Below, piece by piece: positions 1-5,878 of a stretch of 14,453 nucleotides of DNA. Below the pieces are notes generated by a model, which was given only the letters and a program-made list of their open reading frames with translations, was not told the origin of the DNA and did not search any database. Positions within the stretch are counted from its first letter, which is position 1. Each line of letters opens with the position of its first letter. Source of the DNA: JBHHZI01 sp046757965 (GTDB taxonomy: Bacteria; Acidobacteriota; Polarisedimenticolia; SMYD01); NCBI GenBank assembly GCA_046757965.1, contig JBHHZI010000079.1:1-14453 (forward strand). Direction: 5' to 3'. A program made the position numbers and the translations under genes.

Positions 1-135
1 CTGCTGTTCGGCCCGGGATCGATCCTCGATGCTCACGGTGCCGGAGAGAAGATCGCCAAGGCGGACATCCTGGAGGCGGTCGTCACCTACCGGGATCTGG
101 TCCCGAAACTGCTGGGCATGGAAGAGGTATCCTGA
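1..135 (+). CDS. C-terminal end of an M20-family metallopeptidase/deacylase (ArgE/DapE-like), cut by the window edge
   Basis: An open frame runs from base 1 to a TGA at 133-135 and gives 44 residues. It contains GPGSILDAHGAGEKI followed by a helix ending in YRDLVPKLL. A GPG turn, then an AHxxxE motif, then a terminal helix is the usual end of M20 amidohydrolases such as acetylornithine deacetylase, succinyl-diaminopimelate desuccinylase and carboxypeptidase G2-like enzymes. In that family the His of AHxxxE is a zinc ligand in the catalytic domain; here it is residue 12 of the visible part. The substrate cannot be told from so short a tail. Most of the gene, including the dimerisation domain and other metal ligands, lies upstream of the window. 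The next gene starts 66 bases later on the same strand. Confidence 0.7.
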   Translation: MLFGPGSILDAHGAGEKIAKADILEAVVTYRDLVPKLLGMEEVS

Positions 136-201
136 AGGCGATCGTCGACGGCCGGATCACCAACGACGCTGTGCCCGGGCCGACACGTTTCTCCCGATGA
201 G

Positions 202-1053
202 ATGACACCGATGCCTGCTTCCACGCCTCTGTTCCTGGTGCTGACGGGTCTGGCCGCCGGCATCGCCATGTGCCTGTCCCTCGTTCCGGCGTCGGTGACC
301 GGCGCGGGATATGCCCGCACCATGGGCCGGGTGGCTCTCGGGTCCCTGGTCGCCGCGCTGGCGTATGACCTGTGGTTTCGTCTGGGAGACACGCCGCGCC
401 CGGGTCTGGACGGCGTGGCCGGAACGATCGCCGGTGCGGCGGAGCTGGCGGCGGCCGCGGGCTGGCTCGTCTTCCTGCGTCGCCTGGTGCGCGACCCGGC
501 CCCGGGTCGCTCCCTGCCCCTGTTCGTGGCGGCCGTCTCCGGTGCGGGCGGGGGCCTGGCGGCGACCCTCGTGTTGCCGGCGGGCAGCTCCGGTCTGCTG
601 AATGCTCTCGCCGCGGTCGCCGCCGTGTCCGGCGCCGCCGTGCTGGGCACGGCGATGTCGGCCATGCTCCTGGGCCACTTCTACCTGGTGGTGCCCGGTC
701 TCTCCATCGACCCGTTCATGCTCCTCAGCCGTGTGTTCGTGGCCATCGTGCTCGTCCGTGTCCTGCTCGATGGCCTGGCCATGGTGGTCGTGGGCCCGGC
801 GGCCGTCTGGCCGGCGGCTGACCCGGCGGCGATGGATCCCATCGGTGTGTTGCTCGTTGCCATCATCCCCCTGCTCATGCGTGTCCTGTTCGGGCTGGCC
901 GGCGCCCTGGTGCTGGGCATCATGACCGTCAAGACCGTCGAGCTGCACGCCACCCAGTCCGCCACCGGCATCCTCTATGCCGCGGTGGTCTTCGTTCTCA
1001 TCGGCGAGTTCTCCGCCGCGCACCTGCTGGTGTCCGGCGGCCTGCCCCTGTGA
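202..1053 (+). CDS. Uncharacterised polytopic membrane protein with three notable histidines
   Basis: This 283-residue protein is almost entirely hydrophobic, with about eight predicted membrane helices (roughly residues 9-30, 42-60, 72-92, 104-125, 134-158, 172-198, 214-240 and 255-278). I do not recognise the family. Histidines are few and sit in ordered positions: H159 in LLGHFYLVVPGL, H249 in KTVELHATQSATG and H274 in GEFSAAHLL. Such His in or beside helices could bind haem or a metal, but this is inference. The start may be ATG 202 or ATG 211 (MPASTPLFL); neither has a strong ribosome site. The stop overlaps an alternative GTG of the next gene, and the better ATG of that gene is 14 bases on, so the two are probably co-transcribed. 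The next product is also a membrane protein, which suggests a shared task. Confidence 0.8.
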   Translation: MTPMPASTPLFLVLTGLAAGIAMCLSLVPASVTGAGYARTMGRVALGSLVAALAYDLWFRLGDTPRPGLDGVAGTIAGAAELAAAAGWLVFLRRLVRDPAPGRSLPLFVAAVSGAGGGLAATLVLPAGSSGLLNALAAVAAVSGAAVLGTAMSAMLLGHFYLVVPGLSIDPFMLLSRVFVAIVLVRVLLDGLAMVVVGPAAVWPAADPAAMDPIGVLLVAIIPLLMRVLFGLAGALVLGIMTVKTVELHATQSATGILYAAVVFVLIGEFSAAHLLVSGGLPL

Positions 1054-1056
1054 CAC

Positions 1057-1062
1057 GGGAGG
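1057..1062 (+). promoter_or_regulatory. Ribosome binding site that sets the start of the zinc-ribbon gene
   Basis: GGGAGG lies five bases before ATG 1068. This favours ATG 1068 over the in-frame GTG at 1050, which overlaps the preceding stop codon and has no such site. Confidence 0.65.
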
Positions 1063-1067
1063 CGTCG

Positions 1068-1562
1068 ATGCCGGCATCCTCCATGGAAGTGACCGCCGGC
1101 TGTCCCCTGTGTCAGCGGGAAGCCGATCTGAAGGTTGCCGGCGACGGCCGGCCGGTGATCTGCCCTCACTGTCAGCAGGAGGTCCTCATCCAGCTGGGCG
1201 ACATCTTCTTCGCCAAGGGCACCATCGATCGGTGCGTCATCTGCGGAGAGACTCATCTGTATCGCCAGCGGGACTTCAGCCAGCGGGCCGGCTGCGCCAT
1301 CCTCGGGCTGGGGGCCATCGGCGGGCTGGCCCTGGGGATCGCCTTCGGCATCTGGTGGCTGTGGGGAGTCCTGCTGGTGATCGCGCTGCTCGACGCCGTC
1401 CTCTACCGGCTCATCCCGGACGTCATCATCTGTTACCGGTGCAAGGCTCACTACCGCAAGATGACGGACAATCCCGACGTGGGGCCGTTCGATCTCCAGC
1501 TTGCCGATGCCATCGAGGGGCGCATGGGGGGCGGTCTCGCGCCGCCGGAGGATCTCTCCTGA
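1068..1562 (+). CDS. Uncharacterised zinc-ribbon protein with a two-helix membrane hairpin
   Basis: The protein has 164 residues from ATG 1068. The N-terminus carries CPLC (C12, C15) and CPHC (C32, C35), a complete four-cysteine zinc ribbon. A second pair, CVIC (C56, C59), is followed by two hydrophobic helices (about 76-95 and 97-113). After the hairpin comes CYRC (C122, C125), which could complete a second four-cysteine site because both ends of a hairpin lie on the same side of the membrane. The tail after about residue 130 is soluble. The architecture is clear but I know no function; these look like metal-binding or rubredoxin/zinc-ribbon folds anchored to the inner membrane. It follows the eight-helix protein by 14 bases and is probably in its operon. 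Confidence is high that the gene is real and low for any role. Confidence 0.82.
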   Translation: MPASSMEVTAGCPLCQREADLKVAGDGRPVICPHCQQEVLIQLGDIFFAKGTIDRCVICGETHLYRQRDFSQRAGCAILGLGAIGGLALGIAFGIWWLWGVLLVIALLDAVLYRLIPDVIICYRCKAHYRKMTDNPDVGPFDLQLADAIEGRMGGGLAPPEDLS

Positions 1563-1564
1563 CG

Positions 1565-1580
1565 GGCCGGCGAGCCGGCC
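1565..1580 (+). terminator. Possible GC-rich terminator hairpin after the zinc-ribbon gene
   Basis: GGCCGG-CGAG-CCGGCC forms a perfect 6-bp stem with a 4-base loop, two bases after the stop codon. No T-run follows, so it is not a classical intrinsic terminator. It may stabilise the 3' end or mark a factor-dependent stop. Its place between one operon and the promoter of the next supports an end-of-transcript role. Confidence 0.3.
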
Positions 1581-1647
1581 AACTCGTCGATCCGGTGCAT
1601 CGCCGGAAACTCCTGTCAGACGAAGGTTTGCGCGCCATGCGGGTTCC

Positions 1648-1677
1648 TTGACACCGCCCGGCGGCGGTCGATACCAT
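1648..1677 (+). promoter_or_regulatory. Sigma70-type promoter giving a leaderless or near-leaderless nuoI transcript
   Basis: A consensus -35 box TTGACA (1648-1653) is followed after 18 bases by TACCAT (1672-1677), matching 4 of 6 positions of TATAAT. Transcription would start near 1684, only a few bases before ATG 1687. No Shine-Dalgarno sequence lies before that ATG. The layout resembles the promoter before tRNA-Ala in this window (TTGACG, 18 bases, TAGCAT). Confidence 0.6.
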
Positions 1678-1686
1678 CGCGCTCCC

Positions 1687-2187
1687 ATGGCCCTCAAGCT
1701 GGACACCTCAGGGCGCCTGTCGACCCTCGAGAAGATGTATCTGCCCCAGATTCTCCAGGGGTTGTGGATCACCTTCAAGCACATCTTCCGTCGCAAGGTG
1801 ACGCTGCAGTATCCCGAGGAGAAGACGACCCGGGGCGCCCACTACCGGGGGATTCCGGTCCTGGTGAAAGATCCCGAGGGGCGGGCCAAGTGCGTGGCCT
1901 GTTACCTGTGCGAGTTCGTCTGTCCGCCGCTGGCCATCGAGATCCACGCCGGGGAGCTGCCGGCGGACAACAATGTCGAGAAGTATCCGGAGACGTTCCA
2001 GATCAACATGCTGCGCTGCATCATGTGCGGGCTGTGCGAGGAGGTCTGCCCCGAGGACGCCATCTTCCTGTCCGGTCACTACGAGCTGGCGGGACAGAGC
2101 CGGGAAGAGATGATCTACGACAAGGACCGCCTCCTCGAGCTGGGTGGCGTGCGGCCCGATCCGATCCGGAAATGGGCGCACAAGTAG
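1687..2187 (+). CDS. nuoI: NADH-quinone oxidoreductase subunit I (NuoI), 8Fe ferredoxin-type
   Basis: The 166-residue protein matches NuoI of complex I, the peripheral-arm subunit that holds clusters N6a and N6b and passes electrons toward the quinone site. The N-terminus has the amphipathic GLWITFKHIF stretch (residues 25-34), then the RGIPVL segment. Two complete 4Fe-4S motifs follow: CVACYLCEFVCP (C69, C72, C75, C79) and CIMCGLCEEVCP (C111, C114, C117, C121). The segment EKYPETFQIN between them is typical of the family. Start ATG 1687 is chosen because the family N-terminus begins here, although there is no ribosome site. Length is normal. No other nuo gene is in the window, so the rest of complex I must lie elsewhere, or this is an extra copy. 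It leads a run of closely spaced genes, with queD 25 bases downstream. Confidence 0.9.
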   Translation: MALKLDTSGRLSTLEKMYLPQILQGLWITFKHIFRRKVTLQYPEEKTTRGAHYRGIPVLVKDPEGRAKCVACYLCEFVCPPLAIEIHAGELPADNNVEKYPETFQINMLRCIMCGLCEEVCPEDAIFLSGHYELAGQSREEMIYDKDRLLELGGVRPDPIRKWAHK

Positions 2188-2212
2188 TGGCCGCGCCATC
2201 GAGAGTTTCCGG

Positions 2213-2578
2213 ATGATCCTGAACAAGATCTTTCGCTTCGAGGCGGCCCATCGCCTGCCGTACCACCAGGGCATCTGCCGGCGCGAGCACGGCCATTCGT
2301 ACCGCCTGCGCGTCTCGGTGGAGGTGGACGTCGATCCGGCAACCGGCATGGGATGTGACTTTGCGGAGCTCGATTCGGCCGTTGCCGGCAACGTGATTGC
2401 CCGCGCGGATCACCAGAACCTGAACGATTTCCTGGAGAACCCGACGGCGGAGAATATCTGCCTCTGGGCCTGGGAACTCCTCGCCGGGACCGTGCCGGGG
2501 CGGCTGGTGGAGATCGAGCTGCACGAGACCGGCGACAGCTCGTGTGTGTATCGCGGTCCCGATCCGATGGTGAACTGA
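2213..2578 (+). CDS. queD: 6-carboxytetrahydropterin synthase / 6-pyruvoyl-tetrahydropterin synthase family protein (QueD)
   Basis: This 121-residue protein belongs to the PTPS/QueD family. QueD converts 7,8-dihydroneopterin triphosphate to 6-carboxy-tetrahydropterin, an early step toward queuosine and other 7-deazapurines. The zinc ligands are visible as H13 in FEAAHRL and H26 and H28 in EHGHSY. The catalytic Cys is C22 in the CxxxHGH arrangement. The catalytic D66-H67 pair lies in ADHQNLND, the substrate-fold segment PTAEN is at 77-81, and the conserved Glu is E105 in LHETG. All key residues are present and length is normal. A weak GAGAG precedes ATG 2213 by seven bases. No other queuosine gene is nearby, so a role in another pterin pathway is not excluded. 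The next gene begins one base after its stop. Confidence 0.88.
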   Translation: MILNKIFRFEAAHRLPYHQGICRREHGHSYRLRVSVEVDVDPATGMGCDFAELDSAVAGNVIARADHQNLNDFLENPTAENICLWAWELLAGTVPGRLVEIELHETGDSSCVYRGPDPMVN

Positions 2579-2579
2579 G

Positions 2580-3080
2580 ATGGCGCCTGCCCTGGTGACC
2601 CTGCTGCTGCTGTCGTGGGTCGGACTGACGGCCGTGGTCGGCATGGGATATGCCGGGCACTGGGGGCTCATGGACCCGGCGCGGCATGTGACCATGGCCA
2701 TCCCGGCATTTCTTCTCGGCACCCTCGCCCATGCCATGACCATGTTCTACTTCATCGGCACCGGCAAGGTCGTCAAGGAAGCGGTGGCCGAGGCCGGACT
2801 GACCGGCGACTGGGTGGAGCGCACGAAGGAGTTCAAGCAGCGCACCTTTCCCGCCGCCATGTGGGCCATCGGCCTGATCATGGCGACGGCGATCATCGGC
2901 GGTGCCGTGGACACGGGTCGAGTTCCGGACTGGATCCACGGCGTGCTGGGCCTGGCGACCATCGTCATGGTGGGCCGGGCGGCGGTCTTCGAGATCGTCT
3001 GCATCTCCGCCAATCTGCAGCTCATGGACCGGCTCGATGGCGAGCTTGCCGCACGCGAAGAGGCGAAGGAGCCGGCGTGA
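2580..3080 (+). CDS. Uncharacterised four-helix membrane protein
   Basis: The protein has 166 residues and four predicted membrane helices (about 4-26, 38-60, 91-111 and 119-143), a charged soluble loop between helices two and three, and an acidic, Ala/Glu-rich tail. Histidines occur at H27 and H36 just outside helix one, H51 within helix two and H120 at the start of helix four. This could suit haem or metal binding, but that is speculation. I do not recognise the family. GGTGA six bases before the ATG is a fair ribosome site. The gene starts one base after queD ends, and its own TGA overlaps the GTG start of the DUF2203 gene, so translation of the two is probably coupled. Confidence 0.82.
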   Translation: MAPALVTLLLLSWVGLTAVVGMGYAGHWGLMDPARHVTMAIPAFLLGTLAHAMTMFYFIGTGKVVKEAVAEAGLTGDWVERTKEFKQRTFPAAMWAIGLIMATAIIGGAVDTGRVPDWIHGVLGLATIVMVGRAAVFEIVCISANLQLMDRLDGELAAREEAKEPA

Positions 3081-3481
3081 CGCGCCGCCTGTTCACCGTC
3101 GGTGAGGTCAACGCGCTGCTCCCGGCACTGGCGGCGGCCATGGACCAGGTGACGGCCGGTACCCGCCGCCTCGAGGAACTGTCGGACGATATCTTCGAGG
3201 AGGGCCGGCCCCTTCCCGACACGCCGGTGCCGCCGGAGTACGTGGTGACGATGCTGTCCCTGCAGGACGGCGTCGATTCGATCCAGAAGATGGGCGGTGA
3301 GGTGAAGGACACCCGGCAGGGGCTGGTCGATTTTCGCTCGCTGAAGGACGGCCGGGAGGTCTATCTGTGCTGGGTGGCCGGCGAGGAGCACGTCGGGTTC
3401 TGGCACGAGATGCACGCCGGGTTCGCGGGCCGCACCGCCATCACCGACCACGGTGAGTTCAGGGGCGAGGACCCGAGCTGA
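3077..3481 (+). CDS. DUF2203 family protein
   Basis: This 134-residue soluble protein matches the DUF2203 family by its order of segments: an N-terminal FTVGEVNALLP helix, a central helical region, GGEVKDTRQGLVDF (about 74-87), then VYLCWVAGEE (about 95-104), the FWHEMHAGFAGR block and a short tail. The family is widespread, short and of unknown function; the conserved Gly-Leu-Val-Asp-Phe, Cys-Trp and Trp-His residues are present. Start GTG 3077 overlaps the preceding stop in a 4-base GTGA, with AAGGAG five bases upstream, a strong case for this start and for coupled translation. Nothing in the sequence shows a role. The neighbours (membrane protein before, unknown protein after) give little help. 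Confidence 0.87.
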   Translation: MTRRLFTVGEVNALLPALAAAMDQVTAGTRRLEELSDDIFEEGRPLPDTPVPPEYVVTMLSLQDGVDSIQKMGGEVKDTRQGLVDFRSLKDGREVYLCWVAGEEHVGFWHEMHAGFAGRTAITDHGEFRGEDPS

Positions 3482-3503
3482 GGAGCGGCGCGCGGACCCT
3501 GTC

Positions 3504-3917
3504 ATGAGCCTCGTCGACGTGAACGCCGATCCGGTCCGCCGCTGCCTGCAGGCCTGTGAGGAAAACGGCCTGGGACCCTTCATGTCGCAGGTGGCCGCGT
3601 CGGACACGCCATTCGCATTGCAGGGTGACTGGCCGTCGCTGGATCTGATCTGCCGCAACGAGGTGCGGGGACGGCCGAACCGGGCCGGGATGAGAATCGC
3701 GATGCACGGTGAGGGAACCATGGCCCTGCTGTTCTACAGGTCCAGCTCCTCCCCCGGGTCCGGCGACCGGTTCGGCTACGGGGGGCTGGCGGTGAGAACC
3801 TCCCGGCTGCGTCCGGGGCAGACGGCGACCTGGATCGAGTACCTGGCGTCGGGGTTCGACGTCCGCCGCGTGCCCCGGGGCCTGCAACCCCAGTTCCAGT
3901 TCCCGGTCCCGGATTGA
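3504..3917 (+). CDS. Hypothetical protein, unrecognised
   Basis: The frame gives 137 residues from ATG 3504. It has no signal peptide, membrane helix or motif I recognise. The N-terminal third looks helical (VRRCLQACEENGL). The C-terminal half alternates short hydrophobic and polar stretches with Gly and Pro turns (GYGGLAVRTSRLRPGQTATW), suggesting a mainly beta fold. No good ribosome site precedes ATG 3504; the nearest purine-rich stretch, GAGGAG, is about 19 bases away. An upstream in-frame GTG at 3453 would overlap the DUF2203 gene by 29 bases. The gene lies 22 bases after DUF2203 and ends one base before the SDR gene, and the frame stays open with codon use like its neighbours, so I believe it is real. 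Function is unknown. Confidence 0.65.
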   Translation: MSLVDVNADPVRRCLQACEENGLGPFMSQVAASDTPFALQGDWPSLDLICRNEVRGRPNRAGMRIAMHGEGTMALLFYRSSSSPGSGDRFGYGGLAVRTSRLRPGQTATWIEYLASGFDVRRVPRGLQPQFQFPVPD

Positions 3918-3918
3918 C

Positions 3919-4686
3919 GTGAACCCTCGTCTCGGCGGCAGGGTCGCGCTGGTCACCGGAGGGGGGCGTGGCATCGGTCGCGCCACGGCGCGCCGCCTCG
4001 CCGGCGACGGCGCACGGGTCCTGGTCATGGGTCGCTCGGCCGCCGCGCTGGAGGAGACCGTCGCCGTGGTGCGGGCGGCGGGCGGGGAGGCGGAACTGTT
4101 CGCCGGTGATGTGTCGGATGCGGCCGCGGCGGACGCTGCGGTGGCGCGCTGCACCGCGACATGGGGCGGTCTGGACATCCTCGTCAACAACGCGGGGGTG
4201 GCCGGGGACGGCAATGTGGTCGATGTCTCGCCGGCAGCGTGGCGGCAGGTCATCGAGGTGAATCTCACCGGCACCTACCTGATGAGCCGGGCGGCGATCC
4301 CGGTGCTCGGCCGGCGCGGCGGCGGGGCCATCGTCAACAACGCCTCGACACTCGGCCTGGTGGGACTGCGCGGGGCGGCGGCCTACTGCGCGTCGAAGGG
4401 CGGTGTGGTGCAACTGACGCGGGCCATGGCGCTGGACCATGCCGCCGACAACATCCGGGTGAACGCGGTCTGCCCCGGTGTCATCGACACAGACATGCCC
4501 CGGCGGCATGGCGACATCGAACCCGGCGCCGACGCTCTGAACCGCCGTCTCGGTGGTGTCCACCCGCTGGGGCGGGTGGGCACGCCCGATGAGGTGGCCG
4601 CCCTGATCGCCTTTCTGGTCAGCGACGAGGCCGCCTTCATCACCGGCGTGGCCTACCCGGTGGACGGTGGCCTGACGGCGGTCTGA
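3919..4686 (+). CDS. Short-chain dehydrogenase/reductase, FabG-like classical SDR
   Basis: A 255-residue classical SDR, NAD(P)-dependent and cytosolic. The Rossmann dinucleotide motif TGGGRGIG is at 13-20, NNAG at 90-93, and the catalytic tetrad is N115, S143, Y156 and K160 (YCASK). The CPGVIDTDM segment after beta-6 (about 185-193) and the terminal ITGVAYPVDGG are typical of FabG and related 3-hydroxyacyl or sugar dehydrogenases. Arg39 (GRS) after beta-2 slightly favours NADP. The substrate is not readable from sequence; 3-oxoacyl-ACP reductase is one option but FabG-like paralogues are many. The start is GTG 3919, one base after the preceding stop and without a clear ribosome site, which suggests coupled translation. 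It appears to be the last gene of the nuoI-led run, since a new promoter follows. Confidence 0.9.
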   Translation: MNPRLGGRVALVTGGGRGIGRATARRLAGDGARVLVMGRSAAALEETVAVVRAAGGEAELFAGDVSDAAAADAAVARCTATWGGLDILVNNAGVAGDGNVVDVSPAAWRQVIEVNLTGTYLMSRAAIPVLGRRGGGAIVNNASTLGLVGLRGAAAYCASKGGVVQLTRAMALDHAADNIRVNAVCPGVIDTDMPRRHGDIEPGADALNRRLGGVHPLGRVGTPDEVAALIAFLVSDEAAFITGVAYPVDGGLTAV

Positions 4687-4703
4687 GTCGCCGGGGGGTC
4701 CGG

Positions 4704-4729
4704 AAGAAGAATGATATGATGCTCTTCTT
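4704..4729 (+). promoter_or_regulatory. mrp promoter: extended -10 box inside an inverted repeat
   Basis: TGATATGAT at 4712-4720 is an extended -10 element (TGn plus TATGAT, 5 of 6 matches). No -35 box is visible 17 or 18 bases upstream, as is common for extended -10 promoters. It is framed by AAGAAGA (4704-4710) and TCTTCTT (4723-4729), a perfect 7-base inverted repeat centred on the -10 region. Such placement suits a repressor operator, or a weak RNA hairpin for transcripts arriving from the SDR gene. The start site would be near 4727, giving a leader of about 33 bases that contains AGGAG (4748-4752) seven bases before ATG 4760. Confidence 0.5.
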
Positions 4730-4759
4730 TCCCGCGGCAGAACACCCAGGAGCCAGAAG

Positions 4760-5851
4760 ATGAAGAACCGGGTGATGGATGCCCTGCGCACGGTGAACGA
4801 TCCCGAGCTGGGCAAGGATCTCGTGACTCTGGGCATGATCGAGAACCTCGTGGTGGAGGACGCCACAGTGCGTCTGACCATCAATCTGACCACGCCGGCC
4901 TGCCCTCTGAAGGACCGCATCGAGTCCGATGTGCGCGCGGCGGTGCTGGCCATCGACGGCATCGAGGACCTGGCCATCGAATGGGGAGCGCAGGTCCGCA
5001 GCTCGATGGCCGGCGGCGAGCAGCTCATTCCCGGCGTGCGCAACACGATCCTGGTCGGCTCGGGAAAGGGTGGCGTGGGCAAGTCGACGGTGGCCGCGAA
5101 TCTGGCCCTGTCGCTGACCGCCGATGGCGCCTCGGTCGGCCTGCTCGACGCGGACATCTACGGCCCGAATCAGCCCACCATGCTCGGTGTCAGCGGTCAG
5201 CCGACCGGACGGGACAAGTTGATCGACCCGTTCGTGGGCCCTCTGGGCCTGAAGCTGATCTCCATCGGCTTCTTCCTGAAGCCCGACGAGCCGGTGATCT
5301 GGCGCGGCCCGATGCTGCACGGGGCCATTCGCCAGTTCCTGGCCGACGTGGCGTGGGGCGACCTCGACTACCTGGTCATCGACCTGCCTCCCGGCACCGG
5401 GGACATCCAGCTCACGCTCTCCCAGATCATCCCGGTCACCGGGGCGGTGCTGGTGACGACGCCCCAGGCGGTGGCGCTGGAGGACATGAAGAAGGCGGCG
5501 CTGGCGATGAACCGCGTCAACATCCCGGTCCTGGGTGTGGTGGAGAACATGTCCGGATACACCTGCGCCGGCTGCGGCGAGACCGAGTACCTGTTCGGGC
5601 GCGGCGGCGGAAAGAGCGCGGCCGACGACTTCGAGGTGCCGTTTCTCGGCGAGATCCCCATCGACCCGCGGGTGATGGTGGGCGGTGATGCCGGCAAGCC
5701 GGTGGTGGTGCACGAGCCGGACAGCCCGGCGGCGCAGGCCCTCAAGAAGGTGGCCCGGGCCGTCGCCGGCCAGGTCTCGGTGCGGGCGTTCGCCCGGCAG
5801 GGCGCGGCGCCCTCCCCACCGCGGATGCCCGAACCGATCGGCAGCCGCTGA
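4760..5851 (+). CDS. mrp: Mrp/ApbC family iron-sulfur cluster carrier ATPase
   Basis: The 363-residue protein has the standard two-domain bacterial Mrp layout. Residues 1-80 form a MIP18/DUF59 domain with the TTPACPLKD motif (C48). The rest is a deviant Walker A P-loop ATPase with SGKGGVGKST (101-110, signature Lys103 and nucleotide Lys108), DADIYGPN (130-137), the Walker B-like VIDLPPGTGD (206-215) and the C-terminal CAGC (C269, C272) that bridges a 4Fe-4S cluster between two subunits in characterised Mrp/Nbp35 proteins. It acts in the cytosol, holding and handing Fe-S clusters to apo-enzymes. Length and motifs are intact. ATG 4760 has a good AGGAG site. The last 30 residues, Pro/Arg-rich, look like a disordered tail. 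It converges on lipA, the Fe-S enzyme gene 27 bases away, a possible client though not shown. Confidence 0.95.
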   Translation: MKNRVMDALRTVNDPELGKDLVTLGMIENLVVEDATVRLTINLTTPACPLKDRIESDVRAAVLAIDGIEDLAIEWGAQVRSSMAGGEQLIPGVRNTILVGSGKGGVGKSTVAANLALSLTADGASVGLLDADIYGPNQPTMLGVSGQPTGRDKLIDPFVGPLGLKLISIGFFLKPDEPVIWRGPMLHGAIRQFLADVAWGDLDYLVIDLPPGTGDIQLTLSQIIPVTGAVLVTTPQAVALEDMKKAALAMNRVNIPVLGVVENMSGYTCAGCGETEYLFGRGGGKSAADDFEVPFLGEIPIDPRVMVGGDAGKPVVVHEPDSPAAQALKKVARAVAGQVSVRAFARQGAAPSPPRMPEPIGSR

Positions 5852-5857
5852 GGACGA

Positions 5858-5873
5858 TCGCGGCGCCACGCGA
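5858..5873. terminator. Weak hairpin between convergent mrp and lipA genes
   Basis: TCGCG-GCGCCA-CGCGA gives a perfect 5-bp stem with a 6-base loop in the 27-base gap between the two stop codons. It has no T-run on either strand, so any bidirectional stop would be weak or factor-dependent. Confidence 0.25.
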
Positions 5874-5878
5874 ACCGG

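Noticed and set aside
157..1077. Minus-strand frame with a Gln/His/Glu-rich translation
   Set aside because: It is the complement of the membrane-protein gene; the odd composition comes from antisense reading of Leu/Val codons.
3580..5157. 525-codon open frame on the minus strand opposite the hypothetical gene, SDR and mrp
   Set aside because: It lies antisense to well-recognised SDR and Mrp genes, and its translation is rich in Arg, Pro, Ser and His with no family features. Long antisense frames are expected at this GC content.
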